A DNA stretch of 46,562 nucleotides from UMGS1663 sp963558185 (GCA_963558185.1 CAUWFE010000012.1:1-46562), one strand, 5' to 3'. Shown: positions 8,908 through 18,384, counted from the first letter of the stretch. The notes: generated by a model not told the origin, from the letters alone. A program made the numbers and translations.

Positions 8908-9096
8908 ATGCCAAATTTAACTCAAGTTGAACTTCAAAATTTAAGACATTTAATAGGTGCTCATGATACTTCATATCAAAAATTAAATTACTATGCTTCT
9001 CAAGCAGTTGATCCACAAATTAAGCAAATGTTTACTAAATCTGCACAAGATGCTTTAAATACGAAGCAAAAATTAATGACTTTTTTAAATAATTAG
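8908..9096 (+). CDS. Small CotF-like spore coat protein
   Basis: The 62-residue, mostly helical protein (MPNLTQVELQNLRHLIGAHD at its start) resembles the short spore coat proteins paired with CotF-type genes in Clostridia. An upstream in-frame ATG at 8890 lacks a ribosome-binding site, whereas GGAAGGA precedes ATG 8908. The next coat gene starts ten bases after its stop, so they form a two-gene unit. Assignment rests on size, helical pattern and pairing. Confidence 0.6.
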   Translation: MPNLTQVELQNLRHLIGAHDTSYQKLNYYASQAVDPQIKQMFTKSAQDALNTKQKLMTFLNN

Positions 9097-9106
9097 GAGG
9101 GATATT

Positions 9107-9349
9107 ATGGACGAAAAAACTATGGTTAATGATATTTTATCTGGTATTAAGTCTGAATTAACAGTTTATCAAACTGCAATTTCTGAAACTGAAAATATGA
9201 ATTTAAGACAAACTATTCAGCAGATGAGAAATAGTGATGAAAGTTTTCAATATGAACTTTTTAAAGTTGCTCAAACAAAAGGTTATTACCAACCTGCTCA
9301 ACCTGCTACTGTTACAGAAATTCAAGCAGTAAAAAATCAATTACAATAA
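9107..9349 (+). CDS. CotF-family spore coat protein
   Basis: The 80-residue protein has the CotF-like helical core: LSGIKSELTVYQTAISETEN, then TIQQMRNSDESFQYELFKVA, then a GYYQPAQPA tail typical of clostridial coat proteins. It would be deposited on the spore surface late in sporulation. It follows the smaller coat gene with a GGAGGG ribosome-binding site and ends at a strong terminator. No sporulation-sigma promoter could be assigned with confidence upstream of the pair. Confidence 0.75.
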   Translation: MDEKTMVNDILSGIKSELTVYQTAISETENMNLRQTIQQMRNSDESFQYELFKVAQTKGYYQPAQPATVTEIQAVKNQLQ

Positions 9350-9363
9350 TTTTTATTGATTTC

Positions 9364-9404
9364 AAAAATGCACTTAAGTATACATATAACTTAAGTGCAT
9401 TTTT
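9364..9404. terminator. Bidirectional terminator after the coat genes
   Basis: AAAAATGCACTTAAGT (9364-9379) pairs perfectly with ACTTAAGTGCATTTTT (9389-9404), a 16-bp stem with a nine-base loop. It lies between the converging coat pair and pcrA and can serve both. Confidence 0.85.
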
Positions 9405-9452
9405 GTTATTTATTTTACATATGTTTATTTGAGTCACTTTTATTTAGTTCTT

Positions 9453-11753
9453 TTATAATATTTCTAGTCCTGCAAATTTTGCCATTAGCCTTTTATGTCC
9501 TACTTTGTCAAAATTGATGTCGATTTTTGCGTCATCGCCTTCTGCTTCTATTTTGTTTATTGTTCCTTCTCCGAATTTTTTATGATATATTCGTTGTCCT
9601 TCTTGGTATTTTGTTATATCTACTTCCTTATTTTTGTTTAGTCCATTTAAGAAGCTTTCTGGTGTTTTAAATGCAAAGTTTACTGGTGATTTTGCTGCTA
9701 CTGTTTTTGGTGTTTCTTCTAGTTTATATGTTTTAATTTTTGAACCTTGTGAAGTTCCAAATGTTGTTTTTCCGTATGTCCATGAATAATTTGAGTCTTT
9801 AAATGTTTCTTCTTGTTTTTCTTCCATATTTTCATAGCCTTCTAATAATGTTGCTGGTATTTCTTTTATGAACCTAGAGATTGAATTATAGCTTGTAGAA
9901 CCGAATATTGTTCTTCTTTTTGCACATGTTAAATGTAAATATTCTTTTGCTCTAGTTATTCCTACATAGAATAATCGTCTTTCTTCTTCTAATTCTTTTG
10001 GTTCTCCTATTGATTTATATCCTGGAAATATTCCTTCTTCCATTCCTACTAAAAATACTGCTGGAAATTCTAGCCCTTTTGCACTATGTAATGTCATTAA
10101 TGTTACCATTTCATCTGTTTCTTGTAAATTATCTACATCTGAAGAAAGTGTAATTCCTTCTAAAAAGTCATTTAAAGTATTTTCTGCTGATTCTTCTTCA
10201 AATTCAATTGCTACTGTTAATAATTCTTCTAAGTTTTGAATTCTACTTTCTGCTTCTACTGTATTTTCTAATTCTAATGCTTTTGTATATCCTGTTTTAT
10301 TTAATGTTTCTTTTATTAAATCAGATATTTCAATTTCATCTTTTTTATTTCGTAATTCTTCCATTGTTTCTATAAAATCTCTTGTATTTGCAAATACTCT
10401 TGTTAAACCATATTCTTGTGCATTTTTTATTATTTCATACATTGATTTTCCAGTTTTTTCTGATATTTCTGCTATTTGGTCTATGCTTGTTTTTCCTACT
10501 CCTCTTTTTGGTTCATTTATTATTCTTTTTAAAGCTAAATTATCAGATGGATTTGCTATTAAACGTAAATATGCTATTGTATCTTTTATTTCTTTTCTTT
10601 CATAGAATTTTAGTCCACCTATAATTTTATATGGTATGTTTTCTCTTCTTAATATATCTTCTATTGCTCTTGATTGTGAGTTCATTCTATATAGTACAGC
10701 GAAGTCTGAATATTTGTAATATTCTTCTGTTTTTAAATGATTTATTTGATTTACTATATATGTTGCTTCATCATATTCGTCTTCTCCTTGATATATCATA
10801 GGTAGATGTCCTTCTTCGTTTTGTGTCCATAATTTTTTTTCATATTTTGTTTCATTATTTTTTATTACTGCATTTGCAGCTTTTAGTATATTTCCTGAGC
10901 AACGGTAATTTTGTTCTAATTTTATTATTCTTGTTCCTGGAAAGTCTTTTTCAAAGTTTAATATATTTGAAATATCTGCTCCTCTAAATGAATATATTCC
11001 TTGGTCATTATCTCCTACAACTGTGATGTTTCCATATCTTGATGCTAAAATACTAACTAGTGTAAATTGTGCTTTGTTTGTATCTTGGTATTCGTCTACT
11101 AATACATATTTAAATTTTTCTGTATAATATTCTAAGACATCTGGATTTTCTGTTAATATTTGAATTGTGAAGTTTATTATGTCATCAAAATCTATGGCAT
11201 TATTTTCTTTTAATCTTTTTTGGTATAATTCATATATTTGTGCTATTTTTTCTTTTCTGTAGTCGCCTGCATATTTTGCATAATATGCTTTTGGTTCTAA
11301 CATTTCATTTTTTCCATTGCTTATTTCTGCAATTACAGCTTTATCTGAAAACAATTTATCATCTATACTTAATGCCTTCATACATTCTTTTATTAATGTT
11401 TTTTGATCTGATGTATCAAATATTATAAATGATGAATCAAAACCTATTCTATCAATGAATTTTCTTAATATTCTAACACAAATAGAGTGGAATGTTCCCA
11501 TCCATATATCTTTTGCGACATCTCCTACTAAGTTTTCTACTCTTTCTTTCATTTCGTTTGCTGCTTTATTTGTAAATGTAATTGCTAATATATTCCATGG
11601 TAACACCTTTTTTTCTGATAATAAATATGCTATTTTATGTGTTAATACTTTTGTTTTTCCACTTCCCGCTCCTGCTATTACTAGGCATGGTCCTTCTGTA
11701 TTTACTACTGCTTCATATTGTTTGTCATTCAAATTATTTAAAATATCTTGCAT
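9453..11753 (-). CDS. pcrA: ATP-dependent DNA helicase PcrA (UvrD/Rep family)
   Basis: Superfamily 1A 3'-5' helicase used in repair, plasmid rolling-circle replication and clearing of transcription complexes. The 766-residue protein has Walker A GAGSGKT at 28-34, the Walker B-type DEYQDTNK, QNYRC and the late helicase motifs TLHSAKGLEFPAVFLVGMEE and RRLFYVGITRAKEYL. The C-terminal 55 residues (GQRIYHKKFGEGTINKIEAE) form the tudor-like domain characteristic of PcrA. The length is normal. An AAAGGAG site precedes ATG 11753. It contains several out-of-frame CGG triplets (TTC GGA, TAC GGA, TTC GGT, GCG GGA) that are read normally. Confidence 0.96.
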   Translation of the reverse strand: MQDILNNLNDKQYEAVVNTEGPCLVIAGAGSGKTKVLTHKIAYLLSEKKVLPWNILAITFTNKAANEMKERVENLVGDVAKDIWMGTFHSICVRILRKFIDRIGFDSSFIIFDTSDQKTLIKECMKALSIDDKLFSDKAVIAEISNGKNEMLEPKAYYAKYAGDYRKEKIAQIYELYQKRLKENNAIDFDDIINFTIQILTENPDVLEYYTEKFKYVLVDEYQDTNKAQFTLVSILASRYGNITVVGDNDQGIYSFRGADISNILNFEKDFPGTRIIKLEQNYRCSGNILKAANAVIKNNETKYEKKLWTQNEEGHLPMIYQGEDEYDEATYIVNQINHLKTEEYYKYSDFAVLYRMNSQSRAIEDILRRENIPYKIIGGLKFYERKEIKDTIAYLRLIANPSDNLALKRIINEPKRGVGKTSIDQIAEISEKTGKSMYEIIKNAQEYGLTRVFANTRDFIETMEELRNKKDEIEISDLIKETLNKTGYTKALELENTVEAESRIQNLEELLTVAIEFEEESAENTLNDFLEGITLSSDVDNLQETDEMVTLMTLHSAKGLEFPAVFLVGMEEGIFPGYKSIGEPKELEEERRLFYVGITRAKEYLHLTCAKRRTIFGSTSYNSISRFIKEIPATLLEGYENMEEKQEETFKDSNYSWTYGKTTFGTSQGSKIKTYKLEETPKTVAAKSPVNFAFKTPESFLNGLNKNKEVDITKYQEGQRIYHKKFGEGTINKIEAEGDDAKIDINFDKVGHKRLMAKFAGLEIL

Positions 11754-11885
11754 TGTTTGCTCCTTTTTCTATCAAATTGTTGTTTGTATTTTATAATAGA
11801 AAAGGAAGAAATGCAAGATGTTTTATGATTTTTATATAATACTCAGTTACTAGTTAATGGTTTCTGTAAATTAATGCAAGAAACA

Positions 11886-12621
11886 TTAATACGTAACAAT
11901 ATTTATTGCTATAAATCCTAACAAAAATCCTAAAATATTAGCTAATATACTCATATTTCCATTATATAATTTATTAGATTCTGGTATTAATTCTCCAGAT
12001 ACTATATAGAGCATAGCTCCTGCTGCAAAGCTTAAACACATACTGATTATTTGTTCTGAAATACCTCCTATGCATGCTCCTACAAAAGCTCCTATTCCAG
12101 TTGTTACTCCTGATAATATTACATATAAAATGACTTTTGTTTTTTTCATTCCACCTGCTTTCATTGGTACTGCCATTGATATCCCTTCTGGTATATCATG
12201 CATGCAAATTGCTATAGCTAATGAATATCCTAAAACTATTGATGTTCCAAAGCCTGAACCTATTGCTAATCCTTCTGGAAAATTGTGTAATGCTAAACCT
12301 ATACTTACTATTATTCCTGTAGTTAATAATCCATTTTTGTTAATTGCTAATTTTTTTTGAATTATATATTCACAAGATAACATTATAACTATTCCTGCTA
12401 AAATTCCAATTATAGTATTTCCGTATATTTGCTATCGCCATTGCCTCTGGGATTAAATCAAAACATACTATTGATAGCATTAACCCCGCTGCAAATGACA
12501 ATATAGTACTTAAAAATTTATTTGATGTTTTTTTACAATATATTCCTATTATACCTCCTATTGTTGTACCAAAAGTCCCAAAAAATAATCCTATTAATGT
12601 TGTTTTAATAATTTCACTCAT
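11886..12621 (-). CDS. ZIP-family metal transporter, split by a +1 frameshift at CGG
   Basis: ZIP transporters import zinc or other divalent metals. The first frame (from ATG 12621) gives two membrane segments and CFDLIPEAMAIANI, then runs off frame. The second part carries the metal-site motifs HNFPEGLAIG and HDIPEGISMAVP and the remaining membrane segments. The break is codon 67, an in-frame CGG at 12423-12421. Leaving out the C at 12423 yields ANIGNTIIGILAGIVIMLSC and one continuous 244-residue protein of normal ZIP length with eight membrane helices. It has its own leader with the repeated motif. The substrate cannot be read from sequence; zinc is the default guess. Confidence 0.88.
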
Positions 12622-12630
12622 ATTTACCTA

Positions 12631-12692
12631 ATTCCTTTCCCAAGGCACACATCTAGTTAGAAAAATTATAATTATTTTTTAACTTTTGCCTC
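12631..12692 (-). promoter_or_regulatory. Repeated leader motif, copy 3 (before the ZIP gene)
   Basis: Minus strand: GTTAAAAAA pairs with TTTTTCTAAC, followed by TGTGTGCCTTGGGAAAGGAA, so the ZIP gene Shine-Dalgarno again sits against CCTT. It is more diverged than the mreD and mreB copies but keeps the hairpin, the TGTGCCTTG block and the spacing. Candidate cis-acting RNA. Confidence 0.4.
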
Positions 12693-12727
12693 TTTTTTAA
12701 TTTATGTATTCTTTTTTTAATTATGTA

Positions 12728-12756
12728 TTGTAATTTTATGTTCTTTAGCATATTAT
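12728..12756 (+). promoter_or_regulatory. Possible sigma-A promoter of the Mbeg1-like gene
   Basis: TTGTAA (12728-12733), a 17-base spacer and TATTAT (12751-12756) lie 31 bases before the start codon. In such AT-rich DNA chance matches are common. Confidence 0.35.
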
Positions 12757-12787
12757 ATAATTAAAATATAATAAGGAGATTTATACT

Positions 12788-13891
12788 ATGGCAAATATTT
12801 TAGACTATTTAAATTGGAGAGGCGATATTAGTATTTCTTATTCTGCTTTCAATGAAGTAGATAATTTAATTTTATCAAGGCTTTCATACTTTCCTTTTGA
12901 AAATTTTTGTAAAAATATTGAAACATTTACTATAAAAGAGGCGTATTTAAATTTTTCAAATTGCAATGATAAAACAGTTCTACAAAAGGAAGATTTAGAT
13001 TTATTTCCTGCCCTTGCAAAAAGTGAAAGATTTTGTAATTTAGTACTTAGCGATTTTATTAATAAATTCAGTATTGAAAATGAAAAACAATTTTCTGCAA
13101 TTACAATTCATCTACCTAATAATTTTCTTTATGTTTCTTTCCGTGGTACAGATGCCTCTTTAATTGGCTGGAAAGAAGATTTTAATATGTGTTTTTTAGA
13201 AAATATCCCTTCACAAGAGGACTCTATTACATACTTAGAAATGATTTCAAGCAAGTACCCTGATAAAAAATTATTGGTAGGAGGACATTCTAAAGGTGGA
13301 AATTTAGCTATTTATTCTTCTATTTTTTGCTCTGACAATGTAAAAGAAAAAATTTCTACTGTTTATAATAATGATGGACCTGGTTTTTCTGATAAGGTTA
13401 TAAAGTCAAAAGAATATATTTATACTTTAGATAAAATTATTTCTTTTGTTCCTCAAACTTCTATTATTGGTAGATTATTAAATCATGAAGAAAGATGCAT
13501 AGTTGTTAAAAGTTCACAATCTGGAATTTTGCAACATGATTTATATACTTGGCAAATATATGGTAAAGAATTTGAAAAATTAGATAATATGACAGCTAAA
13601 GGTTTGTTTATAGATAAAACAATTTCTCAATGGTTAGAAAGCGTAAGTCCTGGTGAAAGGGAAAAATTTATTGATACTGTATTTCAAATTCTATCTGACA
13701 CAAATGTTACTAATATAAATGAATTAAATAAAAATTGGTTTTATAATGCTTCTTTAATTTTAAAATCATATACTAATATAGATAAGGAAAATAGGGAAAT
13801 AATATTTCATACTTTATATTTATTATTTTCTCTTGCAAGTTCTAATTTTTTAACTTCTCATAATAAAGGAAAAATACTAGGGCGTGATTAA
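12788..13891 (+). CDS. Mbeg1-like (DUF2974) alpha/beta hydrolase
   Basis: The 367-residue protein has the lipase-like nucleophile elbow GHSKGG (Ser168 in VGGHSKGGNLAIYSS) preceded by YVSFRGTDASLIGWKEDF, which is typical of DUF2974/Mbeg1-like proteins common in gut Firmicutes. The substrate is unknown. There is no signal peptide, so it is probably cytoplasmic. An AAGGAG site lies before ATG 12788. It is a single-gene unit with its own terminator overlapping the stop. Confidence 0.82.
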   Translation: MANILDYLNWRGDISISYSAFNEVDNLILSRLSYFPFENFCKNIETFTIKEAYLNFSNCNDKTVLQKEDLDLFPALAKSERFCNLVLSDFINKFSIENEKQFSAITIHLPNNFLYVSFRGTDASLIGWKEDFNMCFLENIPSQEDSITYLEMISSKYPDKKLLVGGHSKGGNLAIYSSIFCSDNVKEKISTVYNNDGPGFSDKVIKSKEYIYTLDKIISFVPQTSIIGRLLNHEERCIVVKSSQSGILQHDLYTWQIYGKEFEKLDNMTAKGLFIDKTISQWLESVSPGEREKFIDTVFQILSDTNVTNINELNKNWFYNASLILKSYTNIDKENREIIFHTLYLLFSLASSNFLTSHNKGKILGRD

Positions 13892-13906
13892 ATTCCCTAG
13901 TATTTT
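13871..13906 (+). terminator. Terminator overlapping the end of the Mbeg1-like gene
   Basis: AAAATACTAGGG pairs perfectly with CCCTAGTATTTT (13871-13882 and 13895-13906). The stop codon is within the loop and a T-rich stretch follows. Confidence 0.8.
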
Positions 13907-13965
13907 ATTGTATAATATTGTTAATTTTTCTTAATATATTTAAACTACAATTTACTTATAATAAT

Positions 13966-15027
13966 TTATTCTTCTTCACCTTTTAGTTTTTCTGCTGTAT
14001 CTGCTGCAATTAAATTCTCTATTAAATCATCAATATTACCATTTAAAAAATCTTCAAATTGATATACGTTTACTCCAATTCTATGGTCTGTAATACGCCC
14101 TTGTGGATAATTATATGTTCTTATTTTTTCGCTTCTTTCTCCACCACCTACTTGATTTCTTCTTTCGCTTGCTATTGCATTATCTTGTTTTGTTTTTTCT
14201 ATTTCATATAATCTTGAACGTAATAATCTCATAGCATATTCTCTATTTTGCACTTGTGAACGTTCTGTTTGACATTCTGCTACCATTCCTGTTGGTATAT
14301 GAATTAGTCTTACAGCTGATGATGTTTTGTTTACATGCTGTCCTCCTGCTCCTGATGCTCTAAATACTTCCATTTTTATATCTGCTGGATTTATTTCGAT
14401 TTCTACATCTTCTACTTCTGGTAAAACTGCAACTGTTGCTGTTGATGTATGAATTCTTCCACTACTTTCTGTGTCTGGCACTCTTTGTACTCTATGTACT
14501 CCACTTTCAAACTTCAACCTACTGTATGCTCCTTTTCCAGCAATCATGAATGATATTTCTTTATATCCACCTAATTCTGTAGCATTTTCATTTACTACTT
14601 CTAATTTCCAACGTTTCTTTTCTGCATACATTGAATACATTCTAAATAAAGTTCCTGCAAATAATGCTGCTTCTTCTCCACCTGCTCCTGCTCTAATTTC
14701 ACAAATTACATTTTTCTCATCATCTGGATCTTTTGGAATTAATAATATTTTTAATTCTTCTTCTATTTTTGGCAATTTATCTTTTGCTTCTAACATTTCT
14801 TCTTCTGCTAAGTCTTTCATGTCTGGATCTGACATTAATTCTTTTGCATCTTCATATTCTTTTTTAGTTTTTTTATATTCTCTATATTTTTCAACTATTG
14901 GTTCTAGTTCTGCATGTTCCTTCATATATTCTCTCCATTCACTATTACGAGAGATTACTTCAGGATCACTAATTTTTGTTGTTAATTCTTCATATCTCTT
15001 TTCTACTGTTTCTAATTTATCAAACAT
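13966..15027 (-). CDS. prfA: Peptide chain release factor 1
   Basis: RF1 terminates translation at UAA and UAG. The 353-residue protein has the codon-recognition tripeptide PDT at 184-186 in VQRVPDTESSGRIHTS, a variant usual in Firmicutes, and the catalytic GGQ at 228-230 in RASGAGGQHVNKTSS. The length is normal. AAAGGAG precedes ATG 15027. Nothing suggests an altered stop-codon code. A single DnaA-box match (14102-14110) lies in its coding sequence and is probably chance. Confidence 0.96.
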   Translation of the reverse strand: MFDKLETVEKRYEELTTKISDPEVISRNSEWREYMKEHAELEPIVEKYREYKKTKKEYEDAKELMSDPDMKDLAEEEMLEAKDKLPKIEEELKILLIPKDPDDEKNVICEIRAGAGGEEAALFAGTLFRMYSMYAEKKRWKLEVVNENATELGGYKEISFMIAGKGAYSRLKFESGVHRVQRVPDTESSGRIHTSTATVAVLPEVEDVEIEINPADIKMEVFRASGAGGQHVNKTSSAVRLIHIPTGMVAECQTERSQVQNREYAMRLLRSRLYEIEKTKQDNAIASERRNQVGGGERSEKIRTYNYPQGRITDHRIGVNVYQFEDFLNGNIDDLIENLIAADTAEKLKGEEE

Positions 15028-15197
15028 AAAAATTCTCCTTTATTCTTAAACTTTTAATATTATACTATATTTTCCATATTTATTCAATATATGTAATAAT
15101 AAAAAACTTGAAAGGTATGAAATATAATATATTTCATTTTTTAGCTGTTAAAATTTGTATTTGATAAACTGTAACTTAAATTTCTTTTTTTCATATT

Positions 15198-17174
15198 TTA
15201 CATTGTAATTATATTAAATTTAATTCCAATTTCTTTTAATATTTGTTCTTCTCTTTTTGTACATGTAAATATTATAATTTGATTTTCTGCAAATTCTTCA
15301 TTTAGATATTGTAATATATTTGATAATCTTTCTGTATCATAATATGCAAATGCTTCATCTAAAATTATTGGCATTTTTTCATTTGCTATTTCTCTTGAAA
15401 TTGCTATCCTTAGTGATAAATATAATTGGTCTATTGTTCCTACACTAAGCCTCTCTGCTCCAATATAACTTCCATCTTCTCTTTCTACTATTATTCCTTC
15501 TTGTTCATTTATTCTAACTTTAGTGTATTTGTCATTTGAAATTTTTTGCATAGTTTCAGATAAATTTTGTGTAAATTTTGGAGTTATATTTTGTTTCATT
15601 TCTTGATATGCCTGTTCTAAAGTATCTTTTGCAAGTTCAATTATTCTGTTGTCTTTTAGTAAATTTTGTTTTTGTTCTTTTAAACTTTGTAATTGTTCTT
15701 CAATATAAGATATTTCTTCTAATTTTGGAATTATGTTATCTTTTTCTATTTTAATTTTGTGATATTTAATTTGTGTTTGTTGGTATTCTTCTTCTAAATT
15801 TTCTATATTTATTTTTTCTATTTCTATATTTTTATATTTATTTTTTAATTTTTCTATTTCTATATTTTTTTCAAAATTAATTTTTTGCTTTATTTTTTCT
15901 ATATTATTTTTTTGTTCTTTAATATTTTTTTCATATATTTCTATTTGAGAATTATTTTTTTCTATTTCTTGATTTATTTCTTCTAAAATAGATTTTTTTT
16001 CTAATTCACTTTCTTCTGTTATTTTTATTATTTCTTTTTCTGCATTTTTTATTTTATTTTTATTTTTTAAATAAAAAATTAAAACACTTGATATATCTAT
16101 TATTGCTAATATTCCAAAAATTATATTTAATATATTATTTTTTATTAAAAATATATTTATTGAAATTAATATTAATAATATTATAAAAATAATTATTCCT
16201 ATTATTTTTATTTTTTTGTTTTTATTTAAATTTCTATTTTTTTCATTTTTAATTTTTAATATATTTTTTTCATTTATTTTTTCTTCTTCTTTTTGTTTTT
16301 CTTTTTTATTTTTTTCTAAATTATTTTTTTCATTTTCTAATTTTATTTTTTCTATTTCATAATTTTTTATATTATTTTCATTTATTTTTATTTTTTCTAT
16401 TTCGTAGTTTTCTTTATCATTTATTTTTCTTAATTCTTTTGCAATTTCTATTTTTTCTTTTTGTAACTGTAAATTTTCTTTTATATTTTTTTCTTGTTCT
16501 TCTATTTGTATTATTTTGTCTTTAAAACAATTAGCTTCTCTTTTTTGAAATTCAAAATTTGCTATCTGTTTTTCTACTATATTAATTGGTTTTTCTTGTG
16601 TACGATTTGTACCTATTTCTTCTACTTGTTTTTTGTTTAGTTTTTCAATTGCCTTTTTATATGAAATGTTGTCATCACCTGTGCCCGCAAAGTTTGCAAG
16701 TTTTTGTATCAATACATTTTGTGTTTGTTTATCTACTTTTATTTCTTTTTGTTCTGCTACTACAGATGATAAAAATGTTTCTTCATTCACTTTTGTTTGC
16801 TCATAGAAGAATTGATTTCCATTTGTCTTGTCGACAACAAATCGGTTTGTTATGTCTTCATATTGCTCATTTAATATAACTGGATTCTTTTTTCTAAAGT
16901 CTCGATAAACTTCAAATTTATTTCCATTTTCTAATTCATACTTTATTTTACCCGAAAATTCTTCTGATTTCCACGGAGTATATCTATCATAATCTGAGAT
17001 TTCTTTTCCTCTTTTATTTTTAGAGATTCCATAAAAAATATTTGATATAAATTTTAATAATGTTGATTTTCCACTTTCATTTTTTCCATATATTATATTT
17101 ATTCCTTCTGATAATTTTATTTCTTTATTTTGTAAATTGCCAAAGCTATTTACTTGTATCTCATTTATTTTCAT
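15198..17174 (-). CDS. YhaN/SbcC-like AAA ATPase with a central membrane hairpin
   Basis: The 658-residue SMC/Rad50-type ATPase begins with KINEIQVNSFGNLQNKEI and Walker A GKNESGKS (30-37). It ends with the ABC signature RLSVGTIDQLYLSLR and Walker B MPIILDEAFAYYD. The middle is a Lys/Glu/Asn-rich coiled coil. It is interrupted at about residues 322-370 by two strongly hydrophobic segments that look like a membrane hairpin. The partner gene upstream encodes the SbcD-like nuclease, and the two overlap by four bases (ATGA). A DNA-end processing role is inferred from the family. Middle-region membrane segments are known for some YhaN-like proteins but are unusual for SbcC itself. Confidence 0.85.
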   Translation of the reverse strand: MKINEIQVNSFGNLQNKEIKLSEGINIIYGKNESGKSTLLKFISNIFYGISKNKRGKEISDYDRYTPWKSEEFSGKIKYELENGNKFEVYRDFRKKNPVILNEQYEDITNRFVVDKTNGNQFFYEQTKVNEETFLSSVVAEQKEIKVDKQTQNVLIQKLANFAGTGDDNISYKKAIEKLNKKQVEEIGTNRTQEKPINIVEKQIANFEFQKREANCFKDKIIQIEEQEKNIKENLQLQKEKIEIAKELRKINDKENYEIEKIKINENNIKNYEIEKIKLENEKNNLEKNKKEKQKEEEKINEKNILKIKNEKNRNLNKNKKIKIIGIIIFIILLILISINIFLIKNNILNIIFGILAIIDISSVLIFYLKNKNKIKNAEKEIIKITEESELEKKSILEEINQEIEKNNSQIEIYEKNIKEQKNNIEKIKQKINFEKNIEIEKLKNKYKNIEIEKINIENLEEEYQQTQIKYHKIKIEKDNIIPKLEEISYIEEQLQSLKEQKQNLLKDNRIIELAKDTLEQAYQEMKQNITPKFTQNLSETMQKISNDKYTKVRINEQEGIIVEREDGSYIGAERLSVGTIDQLYLSLRIAISREIANEKMPIILDEAFAYYDTERLSNILQYLNEEFAENQIIIFTCTKREEQILKEIGIKFNIITM

Positions 17175-18250
17175 GATAGCACCTCCATTCCTACTTCTAT
17201 TGCTTTTTCTATCATTTCTATTTCTTCTTGTGTTTGTGCATTTTTCCTTTTTTCTAGCATTTGTTTAATAAATAAACCTTTTAATGTTGTTTCATTTGCC
17301 ATTTGTTCTAATGGATATTCTATTTTTGTCATATCTTTTATTTTTATTATATTTTCTTTTTGAATTAATTTTTCTAATTTATATGAATTTATTTCTATAT
17401 TTCTTGAACCTGTTAATATTATTTCTACATATTTATTTTCTTCAATTTGTATATTTTCTATTTTTTCTATTAATTCTTCTGTTGAATTTATTTCTTGTAC
17501 ATTTATTTCTTTTTTTATAAATTCTTTTTCATCAAGTGGAATTAATTTTTTTTCTAATTTTCCTTTTTCTATATTTATTTCTACCATTCCATGTTTTTCA
17601 AGCTCATCAAATCCAAATGATATCATAGAACCAGGATATATTATATTATTACTTTCATTTATATTATTTTTATGTATATGACCTAATGCTACATAATCAA
17701 AACCTATTTCTTGTAATTTTTTTTCTGCAATAGGTTGATATATTAATTCTCCTTGATTACTTGCATTTAAATCTCCATGTGCTAATAATATATTTATTTT
17801 TTCTTTATTATCTAATTTTATATTTTCTATATCTGATTTTGATAAATAAAAATCTGTAAACGCGCATCCATATATATGTATATCTTCTTCTTCTATTTTT
17901 TCTATTTTATTTGATGTAAATATTTTTACATTATTATTCCATGGATATGTTTCATAATATGAATTTTTTATATATGGGTCATGATTTCCTGGAGCTATGT
18001 ATATTTTTGTATTTGGAATTTCTTTAAATAATGAATTTATATACTCTATTGTACTTTTTCTTATATATTCATTTTCATATAAGTCCCCTGCTATTAATAA
18101 ATATTCAATTTCATTTTCTTTAATATATTCTATCATTTTTTTAAATGCTTTTCTTTGTTCTAATCTTCGTATATTACCTAATTGTTTTTTATTTGATAAT
18201 TGTGCAAATGGTGCATCAAAATGCATATCTGCTATATGTATTATTTTCAT
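17171..18250 (-). CDS. YhaO/SbcD-like metallophosphoesterase (DNA nuclease)
   Basis: The product starts MKIIHIADMHFDAPFAQL and contains the calcineurin-type metal motifs in order: DMHFD, GDLYEN, GNHDPY, HGDLN and GHIH. With the adjacent ATPase it should form an Mre11-Rad50-like complex acting on DNA ends. The start is ATG 18250, set by AAGGAGG; an ATG six codons upstream has no ribosome-binding site. It is 359 residues long, typical for YhaO. The stop overlaps the start of the ATPase gene. A perfect sigma-A promoter lies just upstream. Confidence 0.88.
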   Translation of the reverse strand: MKIIHIADMHFDAPFAQLSNKKQLGNIRRLEQRKAFKKMIEYIKENEIEYLLIAGDLYENEYIRKSTIEYINSLFKEIPNTKIYIAPGNHDPYIKNSYYETYPWNNNVKIFTSNKIEKIEEEDIHIYGCAFTDFYLSKSDIENIKLDNKEKINILLAHGDLNASNQGELIYQPIAEKKLQEIGFDYVALGHIHKNNINESNNIIYPGSMISFGFDELEKHGMVEINIEKGKLEKKLIPLDEKEFIKKEINVQEINSTEELIEKIENIQIEENKYVEIILTGSRNIEINSYKLEKLIQKENIIKIKDMTKIEYPLEQMANETTLKGLFIKQMLEKRKNAQTQEEIEMIEKAIEVGMEVLS

Positions 18251-18276
18251 TTGTTTCCTCCTTTTCATTGAGTTAA

Positions 18277-18305
18277 ATTATATATTTATTTTAGTATAAT
18301 GTCAA
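18277..18305 (-). promoter_or_regulatory. Sigma-A promoter of the yhaO-yhaN-like operon
   Basis: TTGACA (18305-18300), a 17-base spacer and TATAAT (18282-18277) on the minus strand, 27 bases before the yhaO-like start. Full match to consensus. Confidence 0.82.
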
Positions 18306-18340
18306 CATTTTTTAAAACAAATGTTTATATATAAATTGTA

Positions 18341-18375
18341 AAAAAATCATACAAGATTTTCTTATATGATTTTTT
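18341..18375 (-). terminator. Terminator of the coupling-protein operon
   Basis: AAAAAATCATA (18341-18351) pairs with TATGATTTTTT (18365-18375). It lies ten bases beyond the stop of the VirD4-like gene, with T runs in both directions. Confidence 0.7.
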
Positions 18376-18384
18376 GTTTTATAT

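Noticed and set aside
14102..14110. Single DnaA-box match in prfA
   Set aside because: It encodes conserved YPQG residues and is not part of a palindrome, so it is probably coincidental.
14452..14480. PDT instead of PAT in the RF1 codon-recognition loop, as a possible sign of altered stop decoding
   Set aside because: Acidic residues at the middle position are normal in Firmicutes RF1, and stop codons in the window behave normally.
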